DNA from: Flavobacterium salmonis
Lineage (GTDB): Bacteria; Bacteroidota; Bacteroidia; Flavobacteriales; Flavobacteriaceae
Assembly: GCF_903819435.1 (NCBI RefSeq)
Contig: NZ_CAIJDP010000062.1
Coordinates: forward strand, 295,700 to 359,699
Reading direction: 5' to 3'
DNA length: 64,000 nucleotides
In this document: piece by piece, positions 17,028 to 25,425 of the stretch
How the letters are laid out: each line of letters begins with the position of its first letter
How positions within the stretch are numbered: the stretch's first letter is position 1
Translations under genes and position numbers: made by a program
Notes under the pieces: model-generated
The model's input: the letters and a program-made list of their open reading frames with translations, nothing else
The model's database searches: none
What the model was told of the DNA's origin: nothing

Positions 17028-18011
17028 ATGAGTAAAGTGCAAAAAATTATAGTTGATAATATTCCGGTTTCTGTTTATACAAAAGATAATGAAGATTATA
17101 TATGTCTTACAGATATGGTAAGCGCGAAAGAAGGAGATGCAAGGGCTGCAGATGTTATTAAAAACTGGCTTAGAAGTGTTTCTACCATAGAATATATGGG
17201 AACTTGGGAAACACTTTATAATCCAAATTTTAAAGTGGTCGAATATGACCACTTTAGAAGAAGTGCAGGTGTGCCTTCTTTTACTTTAAGTGTAAATGGC
17301 TGGGTTGAAAGTACAAATGCAATCGGTATATTTTCAAAAGCTGGTAAAAATGGAGGAACTTATGCTCATCGAGATATTGCTATGGAGTTTGGATCAGCAA
17401 TTAGCTCTGTTTTTAAAATTTATCTTTACAAAGAATATCAAAGATTAAAAGAAGTTGAAAGTAATCAATATAATTTAGAATGGGATGTTAGGCGACTTAT
17501 GACAAAAGTAAATTATGTTCTTCATACAGATGCAGTTCAAAAACATATTATTCCACATAGCATTTTGCCATTTGAAAAGCAGGGTATTGAATATGCTAAT
17601 GAAGCTGATTTGTTGAATTTAGCACTATACGGATATACTGCGAAAGAATGGAAAGAAGCTAATACTGAACATGCAAAGGATGGTAAGAATATGAGAGATT
17701 TTTCAAGTATCAATGATTTGTTAGTTATGTCGAATTTAGAATCTCTTAGTTCTCAATTAATAAAATTAGGAACGCCTAAGAAACAAAGATTTGAATTTTT
17801 AAGAAAAATGGCTTTGGAACAACAAGAACAATTTGCAAAAGTTGATATGGTAAAATCCATTAAGAAATCAAATCCTATGACATATATTAATGCTGAAAAT
17901 TTTACTCCAGATGAAATCGAATCAGAGTCTAAAAAAGATATTTTACAAGCAAGTAAAAAAAACCTTCTAGAGTTTAATAAAAGACAGAAAAAAAGTGATA
18001 ATCAAGAATAA
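17028..18011 (+). CDS. KilA-N domain protein (phage-type DNA-binding)
   Basis: The 327-residue protein has an N-terminal KilA-N domain in residues 1-140: a strand-rich start (KIIVDNIPVSVYTKDNEDYICLTDMVS), then WLRSVSTIEYMGTWE, PSFTLSVNGWVESTNAIGIFSKAGKNGGTYAHRDIAMEFGSAIS and FKIYLYKEYQRLKE. KilA-N domains bind DNA and are common in large DNA viruses, phages and bacterial accessory regions. The C-terminal half (residues 150-327) is helical, Lys/Glu-rich, without a recognised domain. It stands alone between terminators at 16896 and 18035, with no integrase or phage genes near, so it may be a phage remnant or a domesticated regulator. Confidence 0.8.
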   Translation: MSKVQKIIVDNIPVSVYTKDNEDYICLTDMVSAKEGDARAADVIKNWLRSVSTIEYMGTWETLYNPNFKVVEYDHFRRSAGVPSFTLSVNGWVESTNAIGIFSKAGKNGGTYAHRDIAMEFGSAISSVFKIYLYKEYQRLKEVESNQYNLEWDVRRLMTKVNYVLHTDAVQKHIIPHSILPFEKQGIEYANEADLLNLALYGYTAKEWKEANTEHAKDGKNMRDFSSINDLLVMSNLESLSSQLIKLGTPKKQRFEFLRKMALEQQEQFAKVDMVKSIKKSNPMTYINAENFTPDEIESESKKDILQASKKNLLEFNKRQKKSDNQE

Positions 18012-18034
18012 TTATTAGTTTGATAGAATGTATT

Positions 18035-18067
18035 AAAAAATAGCTATTTATATAGCTATTTTTTTTT
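18035..18067 (+). terminator. Intrinsic terminator after the KilA-N gene
   Basis: AAAAAATAGCTAT (18035-18047) pairs with ATAGCTATTTTTT (18052-18064) around a 4-base loop and continues into a T run. It closes the KilA-N transcript before the DUF1800 gene. Confidence 0.75.
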
Positions 18068-18168
18068 GGCATAAGTACTTAGAAAATATACAAATCAATT
18101 AAACGTTATAATCTCCAATTAAACCTTTCCAAAAATCCAAAGTCTTATTCTTAAATAATTCTTAATTT

Positions 18169-19566
18169 ATGAAAAAAAGCAATCTTTGGTCGTTACGATT
18201 GGGCTTCTCAGGAAAAGAAGCTGCTAAAATTGAAAAATTCGGATTAGAAAAATTTCTAAAGAAATCTTATGATTCAAAATTTGATACTCAATTTCCTGCT
18301 TTTTTACAAGACAGTCCCAAAACAATTGCTGAATATAAAGAATTACGGCAATCCATAAAAAAGCTCGATCCCGAAGAGAAAAACAAAATTCAGAAAAAAG
18401 AGCCCCAGACTACTAATGAATTAAAAAAATGGTGGGTTGCAAAAATGCAAACCGATGAATTTCCGTTACGCGAAAAAATGGTTTGTTTCTGGCACAATCA
18501 TTTCGTATCCACATCCCAAAAAGTAAAAGTTAATTACTGGATTTACCAGCACAACATGATTTTGCGAGAGAATGCTTTTGGAAATTTCAAGGAAATGACC
18601 AAAAAGATCGTAAAATCGAATGCCATGATCAAATACCTGGATAATGTCGATAACAAAAAAGGCAAAATCAATGAAAATCTAAGCCGCGAATTACTGGAAC
18701 TATTCACCATCGGAATCGGGAATTATACCGAAGAAGATATTAAAAACGGTGCAAGAGCCCTGGCAGGATTAAATTATGGCGATGAAGGTGGGGTTTATAG
18801 AAAAAACTTAGAAGATAACAGCAATAAAACCTATTTTGGAAGAACGGGAAACTGGAAAGCCGATGATCTGGTTGATATTATTTTCGAACAAAAAAGCATT
18901 CCGTATTTGATTACACGAAAAATTCTGAAATGGTTTCTTTATGATAATCCCTCAGAAGAATCGGTGAAATATTATGGTGACTATTTCAGGAAAGTAAATT
19001 TTGAAATGAAACCGTTGCTTACTAAAATCTTTACTGAAGAATATGCCAAAGATGTTTCGGGCAATAAAATCAAAGACCCTCTGGTTTATATTTTTCAGCT
19101 TATTGATGAATTGCAGTTAAAAGATTACGATGAAGCGATGATTGTTGCTTTTCTAAAACAGCAGGGAATGGATTTGTACAATCAGGTCAATGTGAAAGGC
19201 TGGGATGGAGGAAATTCATGGCTGACTTCGCAGGTTTATCTGCAGCGAAATAATACTTCGGACCTGCTTTGCAGCGGACGGAAGCTTTCAAAAAAAATAC
19301 TCAATTCGATGACTAGTGAAAATCCGAAGCCTAAATTAGAATTGGAGAAAAGAGAGATAAAAGTTGAATTTGACGCCAACGGAAATAATAAAACCATCAT
19401 AGCCGAATTGTCAAACAGATTGTTGTTTAATGTAAACGAATCCATGCAAAAAGATATGGAAAATCTGCTTAAATATGATTTTGATCCTAAAGAGCCCAAT
19501 GCCAATTTTGCAGTAGTGCGTTTGTTTAATTATATCACCAAATTACCCGAATACCAGTTAATTTAA
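18169..19566 (+). CDS. DUF1800 family protein
   Basis: The 465-residue protein shows the DUF1800 pattern: LWSLRLGFSGKEAAKIEKFGLEKFL at the start, LREKMVCFWHNHFVSTSQKV, NENLSRELLELFTIG, YTEEDIKNGARALAGL, and near the end PNANFAVVRLFNYITKLPEYQLI. No signal peptide is visible. DUF1800 proteins are nearly always encoded next to DUF1501 proteins, as here (12-base gap), and the two are thought to act together, possibly in the periplasm, but the reaction is unknown. Confidence 0.9.
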   Translation: MKKSNLWSLRLGFSGKEAAKIEKFGLEKFLKKSYDSKFDTQFPAFLQDSPKTIAEYKELRQSIKKLDPEEKNKIQKKEPQTTNELKKWWVAKMQTDEFPLREKMVCFWHNHFVSTSQKVKVNYWIYQHNMILRENAFGNFKEMTKKIVKSNAMIKYLDNVDNKKGKINENLSRELLELFTIGIGNYTEEDIKNGARALAGLNYGDEGGVYRKNLEDNSNKTYFGRTGNWKADDLVDIIFEQKSIPYLITRKILKWFLYDNPSEESVKYYGDYFRKVNFEMKPLLTKIFTEEYAKDVSGNKIKDPLVYIFQLIDELQLKDYDEAMIVAFLKQQGMDLYNQVNVKGWDGGNSWLTSQVYLQRNNTSDLLCSGRKLSKKILNSMTSENPKPKLELEKREIKVEFDANGNNKTIIAELSNRLLFNVNESMQKDMENLLKYDFDPKEPNANFAVVRLFNYITKLPEYQLI

Positions 19567-19578
19567 AATGCTATCATC

Positions 19579-20742
19579 ATGAACAGAAGAAATTTTCTAA
19601 CCTTAACAGGGACATTTACCGGCGGAATGCTTGTGCTTCCAAGTTTTTTGCATGCATTTGGCGAACAAAGTAGTTTGGTAATCGGTGAACAGTGCCTGGT
19701 TTTTGTTCAGCTCAACGGAGGAAACGACGGACTGAATACTTTTATTCCTTACGATGATCCGTTGTATTACGAATACAGAACTAAAATTGCCCTGAATAAA
19801 GATATAGTGGTGGGCAAAAATAAAGGAATGGCATTTCATCCGGCATTAAAAGATTTTGCTCAGATGCAGCAAAACGGAGATTTAACCGTAATTCAGAATG
19901 TCGGTTATCCGGAACCGGTTCGTTCGCATTTCCGCAGTCAGGAAATTTGGCAGACTGCAGCAGATTCCAATAAATACATCAACGAAGGTTGGTTAGGACG
20001 TTACTTGGATCTGCAATGTCACGATCATCAGCCAACTGCCGGAATCAATCTCGATTCGATTTACAATCTGGCCTTGAAAGGTTTGGAGCCGAATGCAATT
20101 ACTGTTAAAGATCCCGATCGTTTTAAGGTGAAATCAAATAAGGAAAATGAAAAACTATCCGATAATCCACAATTGGATTTTGTTCGTAAAATCGCCAATT
20201 CGGTTGTAGAAGGTTCAGATGATATTCAAAATGCCCTGAAACAATCGAAAACAGAAATCAGTTATCCTAAAACAGGATTGTCCAAAAATCTGGAATGGAT
20301 TGCAAGGCTTGTAAAAGGAAACCTGAATTCGAAAGTGTATTATACTTCCCTTGGCGGATTTGACACGCATGACAATCAGCTTTCTCTTCATGAAAGAAAA
20401 TTGACAGAACTGAATGATGCTTTATTTAGTTTTTATACGGATCTGAAGCAGGCAAAATTGCTTCAAAACGTTACAATCGTGGTGTTTTCTGAATTTGGAA
20501 GACGCGTAAAAGACAACGGAAGCGGAACCGATCACGGAACTGCGGCGCCAATGTTTGTGATTGGAGGAAATAACAAAGGAACAATTCTGGGCAATAATCC
20601 AAATTTAGCCGATTTGGATAACGGCGATTTAAAACACCAAATTGATTTTAGGTCGGTGTATGCCTCATTATTACAGCAAAAAATGGATTTTGATTATTCA
20701 AAAATTGGGATTAAGAATAGTCCTGTTTCAGGTTTGTTTTAG
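19579..20742 (+). CDS. DUF1501 family protein with Tat-type signal
   Basis: The 387-residue protein starts MNRRNFLTLTGTFTGGMLVL, a twin-arginine signal with R-R-x-F-L, so export in folded form is likely. The mature part has the sulfatase/alkaline-phosphatase-like features of DUF1501: QLNGGNDGLNTFIPYDDPLYYEYR, VGYPEPVRSHFRSQEIWQTA, YYTSLGGFDTHDNQLSLH, VVFSEFGRRVKDNGSGTDHG and APMFVIGGN. The conserved His/Asp residues could bind metal. It is the second gene of the DUF1800/DUF1501 pair. The substrate is unknown. Confidence 0.9.
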   Translation: MNRRNFLTLTGTFTGGMLVLPSFLHAFGEQSSLVIGEQCLVFVQLNGGNDGLNTFIPYDDPLYYEYRTKIALNKDIVVGKNKGMAFHPALKDFAQMQQNGDLTVIQNVGYPEPVRSHFRSQEIWQTAADSNKYINEGWLGRYLDLQCHDHQPTAGINLDSIYNLALKGLEPNAITVKDPDRFKVKSNKENEKLSDNPQLDFVRKIANSVVEGSDDIQNALKQSKTEISYPKTGLSKNLEWIARLVKGNLNSKVYYTSLGGFDTHDNQLSLHERKLTELNDALFSFYTDLKQAKLLQNVTIVVFSEFGRRVKDNGSGTDHGTAAPMFVIGGNNKGTILGNNPNLADLDNGDLKHQIDFRSVYASLLQQKMDFDYSKIGIKNSPVSGLF

Positions 20743-20918
20743 TTTTTCAGGATTAGGATTTTAAAATGAAACTTATTCAATATAATTTAAACACTTTAGA
20801 ATCTTCCTCAAAACCAATTATATAAATCTCATTTTAAGCCTCATTTATTAAAATATCATACAAAACAAGCTAATTTTGTTAAGAAATCCTTTTTTGTTTC
20901 ATAAAATGCATTTTTTTT

Positions 20919-20949
20919 TTTGGTGCAGTTAAAATAATTTATACATTCG
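20919..20949 (+). promoter_or_regulatory. Putative promoter of the aromatic amino-acid operon
   Basis: A TTG box in TTTTGGTG (20920-20922) is followed after 19 bases by TACATTCG (20942-20949), a 7/8 match to TAnnTTTG. Transcription would begin roughly at 20955-20960, about 20 bases before the leader-peptide ATG. The upstream part 20743-20918 is AT-rich with nothing else recognisable. Confidence 0.6.
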
Positions 20950-20978
20950 CACAGAATTTAAAAAATAACACAAACAAA

Positions 20979-21038
20979 ATGGCAACTAACCGTTTTTATT
21001 TTAGCAACAATTTTTATTTCTTCTTTAGTAGAAGTTAG
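20979..21038 (+). CDS. Phe/Tyr-rich attenuation leader peptide (19 aa)
   Basis: ATG at 20979 opens a 19-codon frame encoding MATNRFYFSNNFYFFFSRS, ending at TAG (21036-21038). Six of 19 residues are Phe and two are Tyr, clustered at positions 6-8 and 12-16, including three Phe codons in a row. It lies between a promoter-like sequence and a hairpin/T-run terminator, and the first gene after the terminator is prephenate dehydratase. This is the layout of leader peptides such as PheL and PheM. Slow translation of the Phe/Tyr codons when charged tRNA is scarce would control read-through. The sequence layout is direct; the regulatory role is inference from architecture. Confidence 0.85.
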   Translation: MATNRFYFSNNFYFFFSRS

Positions 21039-21121
21039 GATTGTGCTATGGTTATTTGAAACAAATTAAAAGACAAATAAAACTAATATACAATCCTGAT
21101 GAAAATCAGGATTTTTTTTTG
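21035..21121 (+). promoter_or_regulatory. Transcription attenuator: antiterminator and terminator hairpins
   Basis: Terminator: AATCCTGAT (21092-21100), loop GAAA, ATCAGGATT (21105-21113), then a T8 run, a perfect 9-base stem with a tetraloop. Competing antiterminator: AGGATTGT (21037-21044) is the exact complement of ACAATCCT (21090-21097), and flanking bases 21035-21036 can extend it to about 10 pairs. The upstream antiterminator arm overlaps the leader stop codon. A ribosome stalled at the Phe/Tyr codons leaves it free (read-through), while one at the stop codon covers it (termination). The two structures are mutually exclusive because they share 21092-21097. Confidence 0.85.
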
Positions 21122-21126
21122 ACTAT

Positions 21127-21966
21127 ATGACAGCTAAAATTGCAATACAAGGTATCAAAGGTTCTTTTCATCATCAGGTTGTTAAGGAATATTTTTCTGA
21201 AAACGTAGATATTGATGAATGTCTGTCTTTTGAGGAATTGGTTGACAGCCTTCTTGCAGGGAAATCAGATCAGGCAGTTATGGCAATTGAAAATTCGATT
21301 GCAGGACCAATTATTCCGAATTATGCTTTGATTGACAAGAATAATTTGCACATTATAGGAGAACATTATTTAAGTATTCACCAAAATTTAATGGCTTTGA
21401 AAGGTCAGAAAATTGAAGATATTAAAGAAGTTCATTCACACCCGATGGCATTATTGCAATGTATGGATTTCTTAAAACAATATCCAAACATCAAATTGGT
21501 AGAGGATAAAGATACAGCCGAAACAGCAAGAAGAATTCAGGAAAAACAGTTAACAGGAATTGCTGCAATAGGAAGTAAAGTAGCATCGGAAATGTATAAT
21601 CTTGAAATTATAGCACCGGAGATTCAGACGATTAAAAATAATATGACGCGTTTCGTAATCATCAAAAAGCAAAATTCATTTTTGCCTGAAAACGAGATCA
21701 ACAGAGCGTCTATCAAATTTGAACTCGATCATAAAAGAGGCAGTCTGGCAGCAGTTCTAAATGTAATGAGTGACTGCAAACTGAATTTGACAAAAATTCA
21801 GTCACTTCCAAAAATTGAAACACCATGGAAATATTCGTTTTTCGTAGATGTGACATTTGAAAATTATGAAGATTACTCGAAAGCCAAATCGTTACTCAAT
21901 ATTATGGCGGAATATTTTAAGGTGTTGGGAGAATATAAAAATACAAAGCCTTTAAGTCAGTCTTAA
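21127..21966 (+). CDS. pheA: Prephenate dehydratase
   Basis: The 279-residue enzyme converts prephenate to phenylpyruvate for phenylalanine synthesis. The catalytic two-lobe domain spans residues 1-180 (IAIQGIKGSFHHQVVKEYF; AVMAIENSIAGPI; HSHPMALLQCMDFL; and the TRF motif in NNMTRFVIIKKQ). A C-terminal ACT domain (IKFELDHKRGSLAAVLNVMS...LTKIQSLP) would bind Phe for feedback inhibition. There is no chorismate-mutase domain; that activity is on the DAHP synthase protein at the end of the operon. The ATG lies only 6 bases after the attenuator T run. Confidence 0.93.
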   Translation: MTAKIAIQGIKGSFHHQVVKEYFSENVDIDECLSFEELVDSLLAGKSDQAVMAIENSIAGPIIPNYALIDKNNLHIIGEHYLSIHQNLMALKGQKIEDIKEVHSHPMALLQCMDFLKQYPNIKLVEDKDTAETARRIQEKQLTGIAAIGSKVASEMYNLEIIAPEIQTIKNNMTRFVIIKKQNSFLPENEINRASIKFELDHKRGSLAAVLNVMSDCKLNLTKIQSLPKIETPWKYSFFVDVTFENYEDYSKAKSLLNIMAEYFKVLGEYKNTKPLSQS

Positions 21967-22044
21967 AGTTGGAAAGTCGAAAGTCATAAAGTCAAAAATA
22001 AAAAGAGCCTAAAGCTTACAGCTTAAAGCCTAAAGCAGAAAACA

Positions 22045-23190
22045 ATGATTACAACAGCAAAAAGATTAGATACAGTTGAAGAATACTACTTTTCATCAAA
22101 ATTGAGAGAAGTTCGTCAACTCATGTCTGAAGGAAAATCAATCATCAATATGGGAATCGGAAGCCCTGATTTGAGTCCGTCGAAAGCAGTAATTGAAGCG
22201 GTAGCCGCGGCAATTCAGGATGAAAACGGACATGGTTATCAAAGCTATCAGGGATTACCGGAAATGAGGCAGGCGATGGCAGATTTTTATCGGGATCAAT
22301 TTGGTGTTGCAGTGAATCCAAATAACGAGATTTTACCATTGATGGGGTCAAAAGAAGGAATTATGCATATTTCGCTTGCATTTTTAAACCCGGGCGATCA
22401 TGTTTTGATTCCGAATCCGGGTTATCCGACTTACACTTCGGTAACCAATTTGGTAGAAGCAGTTCCGGTTTATTATGATTTGAAAGAAGCTAATGCATGG
22501 GAGCCGGATTTTGAAGCTTTGGAGAAACTGGATCTTTCGAAAGTAAAAATCATGTGGTTGGGTTATCCGCACATGCCGACAGGAGCAAGAGGAAATTTAG
22601 CGTTATTTGAAAAACTGGTTGCTTTTGCTAAAAAACACAACATATTACTGATCAACGACAATCCGTATAGTTTTGTTTTGAACGACAATCCGATGAGTTT
22701 ATTACAGGTGGAAGGTGCGAAGGATGTGGCTTTAGAATTGAATTCACTGAGTAAAACATTCAATATGGCCGGCTGGAGAGTCGGGATGGTTTTAGGAAAT
22801 CCTGAAATTATCGATGCAGTGTTAAAAGTAAAAAGCAACATGGACAGCGGTATGTTCTACGGAATTCAGAAAGGAGCAATTGCAGCTTTAAAATGTGATA
22901 AATCCTGGTTCGAAGATCAAAACAAAATTTACAGACGCCGTAGAGAATTAACCGAAAAGCTAGCAGAAAAATTAAACTGTAAAGTGTATAAAGAAGGGGT
23001 TGGACTTTTTGTCTGGGCAAAATTGCCGGAAGGAATCGAATCAGCAGAGAAGTTCATTGACGAAATATTATACGAGAAACATATTTTTATTACACCGGGA
23101 ACTATTTTTGGAAGCAACGGCGAAGGGTATATCAGGTTCTCATTGTGTGTAAAAGAAGAAAAAGTACAGGAAGCGATAGATAGGTTTTAG
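22045..23190 (+). CDS. Class I/II PLP-dependent aminotransferase (aromatic pathway)
   Basis: The 381-residue fold-type I aminotransferase has the PLP-lysine motif NSLSKTFNMAGWRVGMVLGN, IGSPDLSPSKAVIEA near the N-terminus, NPGYPTYTSV, and IRFSLCVKEEKVQEAIDRF at the end. Its place between prephenate dehydratase and prephenate dehydrogenase suggests transamination of phenylpyruvate and hydroxyphenylpyruvate (or prephenate) to Phe and Tyr. Substrate assignment is by context. The 78-base gap before it is filled with short AAGTC/AAAGCTTA-type simple repeats rather than a promoter. Confidence 0.87.
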   Translation: MITTAKRLDTVEEYYFSSKLREVRQLMSEGKSIINMGIGSPDLSPSKAVIEAVAAAIQDENGHGYQSYQGLPEMRQAMADFYRDQFGVAVNPNNEILPLMGSKEGIMHISLAFLNPGDHVLIPNPGYPTYTSVTNLVEAVPVYYDLKEANAWEPDFEALEKLDLSKVKIMWLGYPHMPTGARGNLALFEKLVAFAKKHNILLINDNPYSFVLNDNPMSLLQVEGAKDVALELNSLSKTFNMAGWRVGMVLGNPEIIDAVLKVKSNMDSGMFYGIQKGAIAALKCDKSWFEDQNKIYRRRRELTEKLAEKLNCKVYKEGVGLFVWAKLPEGIESAEKFIDEILYEKHIFITPGTIFGSNGEGYIRFSLCVKEEKVQEAIDRF

Positions 23191-23274
23191 TATTGAGACT
23201 TTAGAATTAAGTACTAAGATTTCCTGCAAGGTTTTCAAAACCTTTCAGGAAGTTTAAAGCTCTTATGAAAACAT

Positions 23275-23357
23275 GAAGCCCTAGCCCTGATAGAAGCGGC
23301 ATCCTTTTATGGTGGGGTTCACCATAAAAGATACAGCGGATAGCAGGAAACAGCTTC
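23275..23357 (+). repeat. Structured intergenic repeat, copy 1 (complete)
   Basis: The element is bounded by GAAGC (23275-23279) and GCTTC (23353-23357). It contains CCCTGATAGAAGCGGCATCC, an inner hairpin ATCCTTTTATGGTG / CACCATAAAAGAT with a short GGGTT-type loop, then ACAGCGGATAGCAGGAAACA. I recall near-identical elements scattered through Flavobacteriaceae genomes, and it may correspond to a described structured motif such as Flavo-1, which I cannot verify. Two decayed copies in reverse orientation occur at 39684 and 63838. It lies inside the aromatic operon, 14 bases before the prephenate dehydrogenase ATG. Confidence 0.75.
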
Positions 23358-23371
23358 AAATAAAAAGAATT

Positions 23372-24229
23372 ATGAAAGTATATGTAATAGGAATAGGATT
23401 AATAGGCGGTTCAATGGTGTTAGACATCAAAGGGCGTTATCCTGATGCTACTATTTTAGGAATCGATAGTAACGAGCAACATTTGCAGGAAGCAATTGAT
23501 CTTGGAGTTATTGACGAAGCTGGAAGTTTTGAAGATTTACAAAAAGCAGATTTTGTAATTGTTTCGGTTCCTGTTGATGTTGCGCTTACCGTTTTACCTA
23601 AAGTTTTGGACGCCGTTGGAGATAAAACGATTGTTTTTGAAGTTGGATCGACTAAAAAACCAATTTGCGATGCAGTAGCAAACCATCCGAAGAGAAGAAA
23701 TTTTATTGCTACGCACCCAATTGCAGGAACAGAGTTTTCGGGACCTTCGGCGGCAATAAGAGGTTTGTTTCAAGGAAAGACAAACATTATATGTGAAGTA
23801 GAAAAGACAGCTTTTAAACTGCAGGAGAAAGCATTGAATCTTTTCAGTTCGATCGGAATGAGAATTAGATACATGGATCCCGTTTCGCATGATAAACACA
23901 TTGCTTATGTTTCGCATTTGTCGCACATTAGTTCGTTTATGCTCGGAAAAACAGTAATGAACAAAGAAAAAGACGAACAGGATATTTTTGACATGGCGGG
24001 CAGTGGATTTGAAAGTACCGTTCGTCTCGCAAAAAGTTCACCGGCGATGTGGACACCAATTTTTAAGCAGAACAAAGAACATGTTATTGAAACATTAGAA
24101 GAATATATATCGAATCTCAGTCGATTTAGGGATTTGCTGAAAGAAGAAAATTACAATGCCATTTTTGAAGAAATGGAAAGCACAAATAAAATAAAAGAGA
24201 TATTAAACGGATTAACAATTAAAAAGTAA
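23372..24229 (+). CDS. tyrA: Prephenate dehydrogenase
   Basis: The 285-residue NAD(P)-dependent enzyme oxidatively decarboxylates prephenate to 4-hydroxyphenylpyruvate for tyrosine synthesis. The Rossmann motif MKVYVIGIGLIGGSMVLDI starts at the chosen ATG (23372). Later motifs include VSVPVDV, VFEVGSTKKPI, FIATHPIAGTEFSGP, HDKHIAYVSHLSHISSFMLG and DMAGSGFESTVRLAKSSPAMW. A longer in-frame start at 23309 would encode part of the structured repeat and is rejected. It is the third gene of the operon, 11 bases before the DAHP synthase gene. Confidence 0.93.
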   Translation: MKVYVIGIGLIGGSMVLDIKGRYPDATILGIDSNEQHLQEAIDLGVIDEAGSFEDLQKADFVIVSVPVDVALTVLPKVLDAVGDKTIVFEVGSTKKPICDAVANHPKRRNFIATHPIAGTEFSGPSAAIRGLFQGKTNIICEVEKTAFKLQEKALNLFSSIGMRIRYMDPVSHDKHIAYVSHLSHISSFMLGKTVMNKEKDEQDIFDMAGSGFESTVRLAKSSPAMWTPIFKQNKEHVIETLEEYISNLSRFRDLLKEENYNAIFEEMESTNKIKEILNGLTIKK

Positions 24230-24240
24230 ATTAGAATAAG

Positions 24241-25323
24241 ATGGAAAATAAGAAAGAAATGAGAAAGTGGTTAGAAGATTTCAATTTAAATCACCCACTT
24301 GTGATAGCTGGACCATGTAGTGCAGAAACTGAAGATCAGGTTTTGAAAATTGCTCACGAATTGAAAGATTCAAAAGTTAGTGTATTCAGAGCAGGAATCT
24401 GGAAACCAAGAACGCGTCCGGGAGGATTTGAAGGTGTTGGAGAAATTGGTTTGAAATGGTTGCAAAAAGCAAAAGCTGAAACTGGTTTATTGATGGGAAC
24501 TGAAGTTGCAACTGCAGCGCATTGTAAACTGGCTTTAGAACATGATATAGACGTTTTATGGGTTGGTGCCCGTACAACTGCAAACCCTTTCGCAGTTCAG
24601 GAAATTGCTGATACTTTGAAAGGAACTGATAAAATCGTTTTGGTTAAAAACCCGGTAAACCCAGATTTGGCTTTATGGTTAGGTGGTGTTGAGCGTTTAC
24701 ACATGGCAGGTATTGAGAAATTAGGTGTGATCCATAGAGGTTTTTCTACTTACGAAAAAACAAAATACAGAAATATCCCGGAATGGCAGATTGCTATCGA
24801 ATTGCAAAATAAATTCCCCGATTTACCATTAATCATTGATCCATCTCACATTACAGGAGATCGTAAAATGATTTTCGAAGTTACTCAGGAAGCTTTAGAT
24901 TTGAACTACGACGGTATGATCATCGAAACGCACTTCGACCCGGACAATGCATGGTCTGATGCTGCTCAGCAAGTAACTCCTGATGCTTTGAAACAAATCA
25001 TCAAAGATTTGACTATCAGAAAAACAGATGATACTACAGATGAGTACAGTTCAAAAATGACTAAATTAAGAGCTAACATCGACGTTTTGGATGCTAACTT
25101 ATTAGAGCTTTTAGGAAAACGTATGAAAGTAGCTGACGAAATTGGTCAGGTGAAAAAAGATGCAAACGTTGCAATTCTTCAAAACAGCCGTTGGAACGAA
25201 ATCTTAGGAAAAATGATTCTGGAAGGTGAGAAAAAAGGTCTTACTGAAGAGTTTGTTTTGAAAATGTTCAAAGCAATCCATCAGGAAAGTATTGGTCATC
25301 AGGAAAAAGTATTGAATGCATAA
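24241..25323 (+). CDS. Bifunctional DAHP synthase / chorismate mutase
   Basis: The 360-residue fusion has an N-terminal DAHP synthase of the AroF/KDO8P-synthase-like class (VIAGPCSAETEDQV; VFRAGIWKPRTRPGGFEGVGE; VLWVGARTTANPF; DPSHITGDR; ETHFDPDNAWSDA), which condenses PEP and erythrose 4-phosphate. It is joined to a C-terminal AroQ-type chorismate mutase (about residues 275-360, MTKLRANIDVLDANLLELLG ... SRWNEILGKM). One protein thus supplies both the first pathway step and the branch point to prephenate, which feeds the two neighbouring prephenate enzymes. It is the last gene of the attenuated operon and is followed by a terminator. Confidence 0.95.
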   Translation: MENKKEMRKWLEDFNLNHPLVIAGPCSAETEDQVLKIAHELKDSKVSVFRAGIWKPRTRPGGFEGVGEIGLKWLQKAKAETGLLMGTEVATAAHCKLALEHDIDVLWVGARTTANPFAVQEIADTLKGTDKIVLVKNPVNPDLALWLGGVERLHMAGIEKLGVIHRGFSTYEKTKYRNIPEWQIAIELQNKFPDLPLIIDPSHITGDRKMIFEVTQEALDLNYDGMIIETHFDPDNAWSDAAQQVTPDALKQIIKDLTIRKTDDTTDEYSSKMTKLRANIDVLDANLLELLGKRMKVADEIGQVKKDANVAILQNSRWNEILGKMILEGEKKGLTEEFVLKMFKAIHQESIGHQEKVLNA

Positions 25324-25332
25324 TTTTTTCTA

Positions 25333-25362
25333 AACCATATAAGTGATATAAGTTAGTTTAAG
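25333..25362 (+). repeat. Dispersed repeat related to the aroA/queA inverted repeat
   Basis: Starting with ACCATATAAGTGATATAAG this 30-base stretch differs at only a few positions from the arm at 38233-38260 and the reverse arm at 38371-38398. A partial opposite-strand partner (CTTATATCAC at 25391-25400) follows. The repeat sits right after the DAHP synthase gene and before its terminator. Confidence 0.65.
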
Positions 25363-25425
25363 TTTTTTGTAAAACTTGTTATTTATTTTTCTTATATCAC
25401 AGAAGTGATTAGATAATTAAAATAG

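Noticed and set aside
17028..20742. Prophage or genomic island around the KilA-N gene.
   Set aside because: No integrase, capsid, replication, tRNA or direct-repeat boundary is visible.
23309..23371. Longer N-terminus for prephenate dehydrogenase.
   Set aside because: The 21 extra residues are translated from the structured repeat; the Rossmann motif starts at 23372.
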